A DNA stretch of 64,000 nt from Aricia agestis (taxonomy: Eukaryota; Arthropoda; Insecta; Lepidoptera; Lycaenidae). Position 1 is the stretch's first letter. Every line of letters starts with the position of its first letter. Where the stretch lies: assembly GCF_905147365.1 (NCBI RefSeq), contig NC_056417.1, forward strand, positions 11,988,501 to 12,052,500. Direction: 5' to 3'. Both the position numbers and the translations under genes were made by a program. Shown here in pieces: positions 1 through 8,660 of the stretch. Under the pieces are notes generated by a model. It searched no databases. It was not told the DNA's origin and was given only the letters and a program-made list of their open reading frames with translations.

Positions 1-330
1 ATCCGAATTCGTTTTCCGTATACGGAAATTCGAGGAATGCATGGAATCAGTAGAAAATACGTTAATTGGTACAAACGTTCGCTTTTTCCCGAAAGGAACG
101 AATTCCGCACGTACGTTACAAGCGCAAGCCTGGGCGTTTGCGCGTGATACAAACGAACATTTGCGATAGTCTCACGGAATTCTGAATACAGGAAACGAAT
201 CCGGAAAACATGAGTATGCGGCCAGCCTTAAAAATGGGGTTTGCCCCGCTGCGCCTCGCCTCTCCTGCGTGTATGCTGCACAGCAGTTTTATCGCATTAG
301 TACATTGGTCGTAAAAACCGAGAAGTACAT

Positions 331-610
331 TTTCCTTTTTTTTTTATGAGATAAGGGGGCAAACGAGCAAACGGGTCACCTGATGGAAAGCAACTTCCGT
401 CGCCCATGGACACTCGCAGCATCAGAAGAGCTGCAGGTGCGTTGCCGGCCTTTTAAGAGGGAATAGGGAAGGGTAGGGATGGGCCTCCGGTAAACTCACT
501 CACTCGGCGAAACACAGCGCAAGCGCTGTTTCACGCCAGTTTTCTGTGAGAACGTGGTATTTCTCCGGTCGAGCCGGCCCATTCGTGCCGAAGCATGGCT
601 CTCCCACGTA
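331..610 (-). mobile_element. Retroposon family L, copy 1
   Basis: Copy of the commonest repeat in the window. In its own orientation (minus here) it starts GTGGGAGAGCCATGC, carries a CACGTTCTCACAG motif, a pyrimidine-rich variable tract, then CCTGCAGCTCTTCTGATGC, and ends GCCCCCTTATTTCAT followed by an A-run, seen here as a T-run near 331-345. The A-rich end and lack of terminal inverted repeats point to a SINE or a LINE 3'-end derivative. The variable tract is shorter here than in most copies. Membership is clear from alignment with nine other copies; the superfamily is inferred. Confidence 0.85.
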
Positions 611-835
611 TAAATAGGATTTACTTAGTTTTACGTTGATATTGCGATTGCGGCTTTATGCTTCTAAATAGGAAGGGTTACAGAATTTTCAAAGTAAAAT
701 TTATTTTGTTAATAGCAAAAAGCTGTTGCTACTGTTACAGTTCAAGTAATTCTTTACCGCGCTATTACCAGAAGCTATTACGGAGGCAAAAATGACGTCT
801 TGGATCTAAAAACCTTCTACTCAATGTCAACTCGC

Positions 836-945
836 TAACTGCCGTACTCAGAGTGGAAAATTAAATAAGCCCTATACATCATCTGTCAAACTCTTCATTA
901 AATTGAAGGTTAATCATATTTAAATGTCTCTGAGTACCGCGGTTA
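836..945. mobile_element. Short foldback MITE, family Q copy 1
   Basis: About 106 bp bounded by inverted ends, left CTGCCGTACTCAGAG and right CTCTGAGTACCGCGGTTAG. The interior (TCTGTCAAACTCTTCATTAA and following) recurs inverted near 23808-23860 and again at 61679-61738. This is the most compact copy and shows both ends without interruption. No coding capacity. Confidence 0.6.
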
Positions 946-1295
946 GTGTTTTCTTTTCATTTAAAAAATTGTAACATTGGCCGCCATCTTTGTAAGAAGT
1001 AATCGAAAATATACGTTTTGAATATATTTTACTTACTTCGATTCTAATTCTATATTATTGTTCGCATTGATCTATTGTTTCAAGTATTTTAAGCTAAAAG
1101 AGAGAAAGCTTTCAATCTCTTTCTTTAGAATTTAATTATGAAATGTGATGAAATGTATGTTGCGATTTATTTTAATAGCGGTATAGCGATAATTAATAAT
1201 AACAAATAATTATTTATATATTATTATGTAGGTACAATTGCTTGTGATCTCGCGATATAGTCAATAGTCATCAAGCCGCACGGATGCATTAAATC

Positions 1296-2292
1296 GAGCC
1301 TGTCCAGATGAGGCGTTTTACGTGCGAGCGAGCAACTCACGCGTTTTACGCGCATTCCCTAGATACTAGAGCTACATATTATATCGCGTTCAGATGCCTA
1401 CGCGCGTTTTTAAAATCGCGCGTAAAACGCTTGCTTAGTGCCTGTCCAGATGAGGCGTTTTACGCGCGAAGTCCATACGCGCGTTTAAATTTCTATTGCA
1501 TCCAAATACCGCGTTTTACGCGCGTTTTTACGCTACAAATATGGACTCAAAGTTATCACGTTCCAATTAAATACGTCCATTCGCAACAGACTCTCGCGTA
1601 GTTCTGGACGCTGGAATGGCACCCAAGTATCTCAACTCGCACGTCGCTCGCGCGTTTTGCGGGCGAGTCGAGAGTCCCGCTCATTGCAAGCGTTTTACGC
1701 GCGAGTTAGGAAACGCATGTATGCATATATTATGTAGCTGTAGTATCTCGGGTACGCGCGTAAAACGCGTGAGTCGCTCACTCGCGCGTAAAACGCGTCA
1801 TCTGGACAGGCTCTGAGCGAGCCTCTCGACTCGCCCGTAAAACGAGCGCGCGACGCACGAGTTGAGATACTTGGGTGCCATTGCAGCGTCCAGTACTACA
1901 CGCGAGTCAGTTGCGAGTGGACGTATTTGATGAAAATGATGGAGCGTGATAACTTTGATACGGAACTTTTTATTGACGAAATTAAAAAAAAAGAGAGGCC
2001 ATTGGAATATGGAATCTTCAGATTTTTCCAATAAAGTTATTCCAATAATCTTTAGTTGTAGTAAAAATGTGTATATAGTAAAGCCACAACACAACTGCTC
2101 TTTCCGAATCCATGTTTGTAACTGGTCGCTGAATCCTTTCCAGCGAAAACGTGCGCAAAACGCCTTATTTGAACAGGCTCGAAATTGAAACGCGCGTATA
2201 GTCTATGCACGTAAAACGCCTCATCTGGACAGGCTCGAAATTGAAATGCGCGTATGGACTACGCGCGTAAAACGCCTCATCTGGGCAGGCTC
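1296..2292. mobile_element. Nested CpG-rich inverted-repeat elements
   Basis: The motif GAGCCTGTCCAGATGAGGCG followed by TTTTACGCGCG occurs forward at 1296 and 1440 and reverse-complemented ending at 1813, 2236 and 2292. Inside, 1609-1675 (GGAATGGCACCCAAGTATCT and on) is repeated inverted at about 1815-1890. The block therefore holds at least two nested or overlapping terminal-inverted-repeat elements. GCGCGTAAAACGC motifs are scattered throughout, giving a strong local CpG enrichment in an AT-rich region. ORFs here are short, built from the repeats, and not considered genes. Confidence 0.7.
2174..2292 (+). repeat. 56-bp tandem duplication
   Basis: Two units of 56 bp (2174-2229 and 2230-2285) plus a 7-bp partial unit at 2286-2292, each starting CAGGCTCGAAATTGAAA and ending CGTAAAACGCCTCATCTGG. 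The units differ at a handful of positions. This is a tandem duplication of one end of the surrounding inverted-repeat element. Confidence 0.8.
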
Positions 2293-2546
2293 ATCAGTAG
2301 CTTCCGCGTTTTATTATAAACAGAATTCAGAAATTCCCTCAAAAGAAAACAACGCAGTATTGCAACTTTACGGCGCTTTTTATTATTTTGTTTTCCTCCT
2401 GTTGAGGGTCAGTTAAATATTCTAATAACTTCAAATAAAACTTTTACGTTCAAATTTTATGTGGACACCTATGGGTTCGTAAAAGCTTTTTGTTTTCGCC
2501 ATCGGACGGAGTTTTAAAGCAGAAAAATGTTTTTAACGTTTTTAGT

Positions 2547-3192
2547 ATTTAACGTTGTTAGTGGCGGCCGAAAAGGAAGATCTTCCGACCGAGCGAGATA
2601 GCATGCTCGGTCAGGCCGAAGCCCACTGACGTCATTTCAGACGTTGTATATATCTTACCGTTCTACGAAACTTCGATAGCGCGATGCAGGAATGTTAGGC
2701 GAATTGTGGGTACCGCCACATCACTCCCCCCCGAAGACCTGTGGTATTCTTCGATGCGCTTGTGTTGTCAGGTGTGGGCCGAAGCTACGCGCGCAATGAC
2801 CAGGAGAGGGACCCCGTGCTCTGCTTGTTGACCGGTCGTTGTAGCCTATGGCTGCCCCGTTCAAGCCAGACACGGGTCCGACCGGCGCGAAGGCTAACGC
2901 GGCTTATGGTCGAGGCGACCCGGTTATGCTTGATGTCTGCTGACGTGGTGCGGATGGGCGGGGAGTGTTGATGATGATTGATGTCCAGAAGGATGTATGT
3001 TCTTGTCGGTGGTCACCAATTTAACGTTGTTAGTGGCGGCCGAAAAGGAAGATCTTCCGACCGAGCGAGATAGCATGCTCGGTCAGGCCGAAGCCCACTG
3101 ACGTCATTTCAGACGTTGTATATATCTTGCCGTTCTACGAAACTTCGATAGCGCGATGCAGGAATGTTAGGCGAATTGCGGGTACCGCCACA
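2547..3192. mobile_element. Miniature LTR-like element (174-bp direct repeats)
   Basis: Two direct repeats, 2547-2720 and 3019-3192, are identical except for two transitions by eye. The core begins TGTTAGTGGCGG and ends CCGCCACA, so it has LTR-like TG...CA ends with a short inverted GTGGCGG/CCGCCAC. Each repeat holds a CRE-type TGACGTCA, then TATATA 20-odd bases later, and a stem GACCGAGC/GCTCGGTC, as expected of a small promoter-bearing LTR. The 298-bp interior has no gag or pol. I see no clear tRNA primer-binding site, polypurine tract or target duplication, so a TRIM-like element is the best reading, with a segmental repeat as the alternative. Confidence 0.55.
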
Positions 3193-3281
3193 ACTACTTT
3201 GGCCACTGCAGTGTGCACTATAACAGTGCACTGTATAAATATCATGCATTAAAGTTATACTATCCTTAAAATAAAAAAATA

Positions 3282-3338
3282 AAAGTTTAACGCTTCGGAC
3301 GGGCATTAAAACAATGCCCGTCCGAAGCGTTAAACTTT
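3282..3338. repeat. Perfect 26-bp hairpin
   Basis: Arms 3282-3307 and 3313-3338 are perfect reverse complements separated by a 5-base loop (AAAAC). The stem core is CGCTTCGGACGGGCAT. Not shared with any other repeat found here. Confidence 0.9.
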
Positions 3339-3640
3339 CTACCTAAAGTTACGTGACACCCACGTGTGTGTCAGGGCGCACATTCGGTCAAGTGAGATAG
3401 TCTACTGTGTATATTTATATTAGGTTAGGTATCAATCGATTTACCATATATTAAGAAGCTCGGATCTCGAATATAAATATAGGAAAGTTTTCCAATCTAT
3501 TTTATATTCGAATCGCTTTTGCAACACTTCGTAAATAGTTTAGCCTACTTCGGAATGGCATTTAGTGCGCCGCTTCAGATATTTCTCACTACGACGTTAA
3601 TAACTTGCTCTAGATTTTTTATTGCTTGCAAACAAAATTT

Positions 3641-3690
3641 TTTTTTTTACTTAATTTTTATTTATTTTATTTATTTAAATCAGGCATCTT
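3641..3690 (-). other. A-rich tail of the element carrying the 338-aa ORF
   Basis: On the minus strand this is an A-rich stretch (ATAAATAAA repeats and a run of A) some 75-120 bases after the stop codon of the minus-strand ORF. It fits a retroposed 3' end. No target duplication was resolved. Confidence 0.4.
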
Positions 3691-3763
3691 GGCCCATATT
3701 ATATATACCTTATAGACTAACATACATAACATATAAACTAAAGCTAACACTAAGCACTAAACA

Positions 3764-4780
3764 CTAAACACGTATTGTCTGCGACGTGGGGCGCGACGGG
3801 TTCGGAAGTCGTCCTCGGAACCTCATGTAGACGACTCCAATCGGCCAGAACTCCTCCTTCTCGAAGGTCGATAGATGATGCGTCGGGACCCTCACCACAA
3901 AGGAGTTAAAATTGACTTTGTGGCGGGACTCCAAACGCTCGACCCTCAAGACGAAGTGGGTCTTGCTCCTGATGTAGTCCACGACCTGCTCGACCGTCGT
4001 GGACCGGTGCAGCCTGGACACGTACAGCAGCGTCGCGGGAGTCTCACGCCGCAGCAGCTGCTCGGGTCCTTCGGGTGCGGTGCCGCGATGGTTGCGGACG
4101 ACGGGTGTCTTCTTCTTCCTCTCCACTCTTATAAACCCGTCATCATCGCACTTTCGGTCCTTTTTGGAGAGAGGACACTCTTCTGCAGGAGCCTCCTTTT
4201 TCCCTTTGTATTTGACCGCGGGGTAGGACACGGGGGGCAAGCGGCGACACTTGCGTAGTTCGTCTGAAAGTGCTGACGGGCTGAACGTGATCTCCTGTGC
4301 ACCACGACGGCAAGTGACGAACGCGGCATCAGGTGACCTACATATTGAATTACCACTCTTTAATTGTGATAATTCATTAAGTAGATCGCTGATCTTAGAC
4401 TCTGATGCCTGCAGTCTACCTCGAACTTCGGCCAACTCTTCTTTCAGGAACCTGATGTCCTTTAAGAAGGTGACGACGTCGACGTGGTCCAGCGTCACGG
4501 GCGGCAGCTTGTGCAGTTTTTTCGCCACAAAAGCCGGCACCTCATCCGGATCCGTCTGCTTCAGCAAGGATATTATATCCTGCACGCTTCTTTCAGTTCC
4601 ATCCCTCCGTCGCGATGGCATATTCGCGCTCTGACCGAGCGTCTCATACAGCAACTGCTTTCCCTGGGCAATCTCCTCGCTGGTGAACGAGGACTTGCAG
4701 ATCTGCAGTATGCCGATCTCGTCCATTGTGTCAATGGCGTGCTGGATGAACGCCAGCAACTCATTCGCCACGAGCGCCAT
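3764..4780 (-). CDS. Intronless retroelement-type ORF1/gag-like protein, 338 aa
   Basis: The start is the ATG at 4780-4778, in the strong Kozak context GTCACCATGG; an upstream TTG in the same frame is not used. The protein starts MALVANELLAFIQHA and runs without interruption to a TAG at 3766-3764. Residues about 90-145 are heptad-like (VTFLKDIRFLKEELAEV, then SESKISDLLNELSQLK), a likely coiled coil. A basic acidic-basic linker (KKDRKCDDDGFIRVERKKK) follows. The last about 95 residues (TLLYVSRLHRSTTVEQVVDY ... FWPIGVVYMRFRGRLP) resemble the RRM-like C-terminal domain of non-LTR retrotransposon ORF1 proteins. I recall near-identical repetitive proteins in many moth genomes. No reverse transcriptase or integrase lies next to it, so it is either an ORF1-only remnant or a non-autonomous element. 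No zinc knuckle (CCHC) is visible. Role in RNA binding or oligomerisation is inferred. Confidence 0.7.
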   Translation of the reverse strand: MALVANELLAFIQHAIDTMDEIGILQICKSSFTSEEIAQGKQLLYETLGQSANMPSRRRDGTERSVQDIISLLKQTDPDEVPAFVAKKLHKLPPVTLDHVDVVTFLKDIRFLKEELAEVRGRLQASESKISDLLNELSQLKSGNSICRSPDAAFVTCRRGAQEITFSPSALSDELRKCRRLPPVSYPAVKYKGKKEAPAEECPLSKKDRKCDDDGFIRVERKKKTPVVRNHRGTAPEGPEQLLRRETPATLLYVSRLHRSTTVEQVVDYIRSKTHFVLRVERLESRHKVNFNSFVVRVPTHHLSTFEKEEFWPIGVVYMRFRGRLPNPSRPTSQTIRV

Positions 4781-4933
4781 GGTGACGTGCAGCGGCAATC
4801 AGCCGCGCGAGCCGCGAAAATATTAATTAATAATTAATATTAGCTGCGTATGCATAAGGACGTGTTCATAATATGACTACGCGCACAATCCGCGTACACG
4901 CAGCAACCGTCTTTTCACCGCGTACACGCAGCT

Positions 4934-5010
4934 ACCGCGCAGCGACCGCGCAGCGACCGCGCAGCGACCGCGCAGCGACCGCGCAGCCACCGCGCAGCCA
5001 CCACGCAGCA
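4934..5010. repeat. 11-bp GC-rich minisatellite, 7 units
   Basis: Seven consecutive 11-mers of the form ACCGCGCAGCG; the last three drift (AGCC, AGCC, and an ACCACGCAGCA). It starts about 150 bp upstream of the minus-strand 338-aa ORF, where a retroelement 5' UTR would lie. Non-LTR elements often carry tandem promoter repeats there, but the link is inferred. Confidence 0.9.
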
Positions 5011-5123
5011 TCCACTCGGTTGCTAGGGTATCCATAAATTCAACTATTTCTGTACTCAATCTTCATAATTTTGAAGTCGGTGCCAGTTCCAAAAGTTTCA
5101 AATGTAACCTATTTTGTCAGAGA

Positions 5124-5235
5124 ACCATAAAGTTAATATACCTAGCGGAATAGATCAACAATCTCGAGCTGTCAAACGAAACCGAAATAGTTTTACATCT
5201 GATCTGTGTGTAAAAATATGTGTACGTATATACTT
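5124..5235. repeat. Truncated copy of the 55630-55944 MITE
   Basis: The end ATAAAGTTAATATACCTAGC, followed by ATTTTAC-type and TGTGTGTAAAAATATGTGTA sequence, matches the right end of the element at 55630-55944 in inverse orientation. Only one terminal repeat is present, so the copy is truncated. Confidence 0.6.
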
Positions 5236-5238
5236 ACA

Positions 5239-5775
5239 CTAGCTGTTGCCCGCGACTTCGTCCGCGTTAGCATAGTAGATCACATCCCAAGTATTACTTA
5301 TTGTACAAAAATATTTAGGAATTTCACGCAACCCTACATTTTGCAGCAAAAATAGCCTATGTCCCTTCACGTGGTCTATTCTTCATGTTTGCCAAATAAC
5401 ATAAAAATTCCATATAATTTCCCCCGTTTTTTCCACATTTTCATCTATTTCTTCGCTCTGATTAGTCTTAGCGTGATAAAATATAGCCTATAGCCTTCCT
5501 CGACAAATGTGCTATCTAACACTGAAAGAATTTTTAAAATCGGATAAGTAGTTCCTGAGATTAGCGCGTTCAAATAGGCCCTTTCATATAATCTCCCCCG
5601 TTTTTTTCACATTTTCCTCTATTTCTTCGCTCCTATTAGTCTTAGCGTGATAAAATATAGCTTGTAACCTTTCTCGATCAATGGGCTATCTAACTAGTAG
5701 TAGTTCCTGAGATTAGTGCGTTCAAACAAACAAACAAACTAACAAACTCGGCAGAATTATAATATTAGTATAGAC
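5239..5775 (+). repeat. Degenerate LINE-tail repeat, two partial copies
   Basis: Begins CTAGCTGTTGCCCGCGACTT, a start I recognise from lepidopteran RTE-type LINE 3' ends and derived SINEs, and ends TTCAAACAAACAAACAAACT then ATAATATTAGTATAGA. The block TTTCATATAATCTCCCCCGT appears twice (from about 5411 and 5583), so two partial copies lie head to tail. A further fragment with the same start lies at 5868-5960. No intact ORF. Confidence 0.6.
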
Positions 5776-5867
5776 AAGCATGATTGAACATCAAATCAAA
5801 AGAAATTTACCTTGTTTATTTTTTTTTGCATCTGGCATTGTCTCAAAAACTTCTAATTATATAATAC

Positions 5868-5960
5868 TAGCTGTTGCCCGCGACTTCGTCCACGTTAGCA
5901 TAGTAGATCACATCCCAACTCCCTATTATTTATTGTACAAAAATATTCAATGTACAGAAT
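5868..5960 (+). repeat. LINE-tail repeat fragment
   Basis: Repeats the first 90 bases of the element at 5239 (CTAGCTGTTGCCCGCGACTT, then TAGCATAGTAGATCACATCC). Truncated. Confidence 0.6.
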
Positions 5961-6049
5961 TAACTTTCCTACGATTTTATTATATATACGTAGATTAAAT
6001 TTAGTTTGTTATTATTTTTAGCAATATTCCGCGAAAGCAACTTCCACCT

Positions 6050-6530
6050 TTAAGAGGATTCCACACCGCCATTTTTTCCATACAAACGTTGTCCCCTGTT
6101 TCCTCCCTGGATAATGCTAGTAGAGTTATAATTTTTTTCCTGAATATCTACGGCCACTAATACAATGTCCCTATGTTTTCTTTTTTTTCATAATTTAATT
6201 ATTAAATAAGATATGAACGTTCAAAAACCCAAAAAAATGGCCAGATTTTCCACTGTGTTCAAACGTCCAGAAAACAGATTTGGATAGATTATACAAAAAA
6301 AGCAAAACATAGGAACACAGCTCAAGCCTTTTTTTAATCTTTGATGAAAAAAGTACTTAAATCGGTTAAGTTTTGGAGAAGGAATCAGGGGACAACGAAT
6401 CGTTGATTTTCTGGATTTTCTGCAGTTGTCTCTATCGCGTTCTGCGGTATAGGCTTGAGGTAAGGGAGACAGCTATAGATATTACAAGTACTTTTTTTTC
6501 ATTTCTCTAGCCGCTGTGGTATCCTCTTAA
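6050..6530. mobile_element. 481-bp TTAA-bounded MITE, twin 1
   Basis: Bounded by TTAA at 6050-6053 and 6527-6530, with inverted termini GAGGATTCCACACCG and (right, reversed) GAGGATACCACAGCGG. The second copy at 57545-58025 has the same length and differs by only a scattering of bases. TTAA at both ends of both copies is the target site used by piggyBac-type transposases, so this is probably a non-autonomous piggyBac-like element; the transposase family is inferred. No ORF of note. Confidence 0.8.
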
Positions 6531-6539
6531 GTAAATGAG

Positions 6540-6775
6540 TGAGTGTACGCATAGGCATGCGTACAGCACCTCCCTCCTCCCACACTGCCTATGCGTACAC
6601 TCGCATGCAAGAACTTGCAAACACCACCACCACACAAGCAATAATGTTGGCAAATCCGTGCAAGGCCCCTCACCACCATGCAGGTTGAAAACCTCGACGC
6701 GCGTTTCGCCCCAACACCGGAGCATCCTCAGGATGTGGACTCTACGAACAACGTCGGTTAAGTCTTAAGGTGACT
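6540..6775. repeat. Hairpin plus old repeat fragment
   Basis: GTACGCATAGGCA and TGCCTATGCGTAC form an inverted repeat around about 6547-6599. It is followed by GACGCGCGTTTCGCCCCAAC and GGAGCATCCTCAGGATG, a motif I associate with dispersed retroelements in moths. ORFs on both strands are chance ones in this sequence. Confidence 0.4.
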
Positions 6776-6811
6776 GACTGACTGACGATAATGTTCACTG
6801 ATCTATTATTA

Positions 6812-7320
6812 CTAGAGATCGCCCAATGGTCGAAATTTGACCTTAGTTTCAACGACATTAGGACTACTATATTTTGTAAAAAAAATATTGACTTTTAAAA
6901 TATATTTTTTTTAACTCTTGTCTCTGGGACTCAGCTGATCTCAAACTGGCCGTGTAAGCTTTGTCTTATAGTATCTACGATTCAATAAAAAAACTAAAAT
7001 CCATTTTCAATTTGTCAACTTGTTGTCAACAGACTTCAACCATTTAAAATAAAAGAGTATAATTCGTATGTATAGGCTTGTCACTCAAAAAGCTGTCATT
7101 TTTTTGAGTGTGCACATTGTAGTGCATTGTTGTGTGTGTAATGTTGTGTGTGTAATGTTTTATTTGTTAAAAAATGTATGATAAAAGCATAATTTTAAAA
7201 TAATATTACCTCGATGCACTCCTTAACCATATAAACTATAACTGTGCAAAATTTCATTCACCTACATTCGCGCATTTTTGTCAATAGGGAAACAAAGTTT
7301 TTCGCTCGCGTATTTATATA
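6812..7320 (+). repeat. Degenerate dispersed repeat (GAGATCGCCCAATGG)
   Basis: Starts ACTAGAGATCGCCCAATGGT and ends AAGTTTTTCGCTCGCG then TATTTATATATAGATAG, the layout of a LINE-tail-derived lepidopteran repeat. Single copy in this window; recognition rests on memory. Confidence 0.4.
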
Positions 7321-7330
7321 TAGATAGATT

Positions 7331-7835
7331 AATTATCAACGCACAGACTAAAGCACTGGACGCCGACGGATCGAGCTGAGGGATGCAGGTAGATGTTATA
7401 ATATTATAATAATATAATGAATTATATGACCAAAAGCATCCGCTAAGGATTTTGATCAATTCTACCCCCAAGGGGATAAATTAGGGGATGAAAGTTTGTA
7501 TGAAACTTTGTCAATTTTAAACCGATTGGGCTGAGACTTTGATACCTAATTCATATTAACACTTCTTAACGCGAGCGAAGCCGCGGGCAAAAGCAAGTCT
7601 ATATATATAAAACTCAAAGGTGACTGACAGCTGACATGGTGATCTATCAACGCACAACCCAAACCACTGGACCGATCGGGCTGAAATTTCGCATGCAGGT
7701 AGATGTTATGACGTAGGCATCCGCTAAGAAAGGATTTTGATCAATTCCACCTCCAAGTGGTTAAAATAGGGGATGAAAGTTTGTATATAATAATACTTCT
7801 TAACGCGAGCGAAGCTGCGGGCAAAGGCTCGTTTT
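7331..7835 (+). repeat. Repeat family E1, two head-to-tail copies
   Basis: Two direct copies (7331-7594 and 7601-7835) share ATCAACGCACA, CACTGGAC, GCAGGTAGATGTTAT, GCATCCGCTAAG, GGATTTTGATCAATTC, GGGGATGAAAGTTTGTAT and end CTTCTTAACGCGAGCGAAGC. The second is closer to the copy at 46292-47258. The sequence ends in a microsatellite-like ATAATATTATTATAATG stretch. Confidence 0.75.
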
Positions 7836-8207
7836 ACTATAAGATAGTAATAATATTATTATAATGTTTGAGATTATTATTATTTATCGCTACCAGCCCG
7901 GAAAAGTTCTGAGATCCTTGACATAGAACTTACGCTAAGGTAAGCTGGTACCGACTTCAAAAGTACGAAGATTGAGTACAGAAATAGTTGAGGTTTAGGC
8001 GAAGTCTGAAGAAGGCACTATAATAAGGAATAAGAATTATTTGATTCTTTTTAGATTATGTTTAAGAATATTACTTTTGTTTTTACCTTGGAAGTCGGTT
8101 TTAATTTTTTGTTAAAAAATAATAATTTCACCCTTTTTAGTTACCTATGAGACCACAAGGCTATATTACTTATAGCTCGTTGTCTTAGAGTTGTACATAT
8201 TATTACT

Positions 8208-8660
8208 AGCGGTCGCCCGCGGCTCCGGTCGCGTGGATGTCGGTTACGGCTGCAAAAAGCCTACCCAGGAAAGACTCGGTCAGCAAAATTATTTCCAGGT
8301 TAATTCACAGACTCCAATACTGACATCGACGACGCGGACACAGTCATTATCCGAAGGGATGCATAATATAGTGCACACTGCACAGATTGTCTTCCTCCCG
8401 CACACGCACCCCCGCTTGGTGACGCCCACTATCGTTATATTTTAATTTTGCCATAATTTCAAAACTAAACGTCCAATTTTAATCATTTCAAGACCAAATG
8501 TTATCTACATAAACTGTACTTAGTGATGAAATAATTTATTTTCATAAGGATTAATAGCATAAGTAAAATAAACGCGTTTAAATGTAGTCCAAAAAAAAAT
8601 TCAAGATTTTTAAATAAAAAAATGGTTATTGTGCCTCACTCGACATAGATAAGTATAGTG
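8208..8660 (+). repeat. Degenerate dispersed repeat (CGGTCGCCCGCGGCTCC)
   Basis: Begins ACTAGCGGTCGCCCGCGGCT and continues through AGCCTACCCAGG and CAAAACTAAACGTCCAATTT to AATAAACGCGTTTAAATG. The start is typical of LINE-tail repeats. Single copy here; the ORF at 8191-8445 lies inside it and is not considered a gene. Confidence 0.4.

Noticed and set aside
2556..3192. Full LTR retrotransposon
   Set aside because: The 298-bp interior has no gag, protease, RT or integrase sequence, so only a miniature element is claimed.
3875..4837. Several plus-strand ORFs opposite the 338-aa gene
   Set aside because: They are antisense shadows without independent support.
4934..5010. CRISPR-like array
   Set aside because: Units are 11 bp with no spacers; this is a plain minisatellite in a eukaryotic genome.
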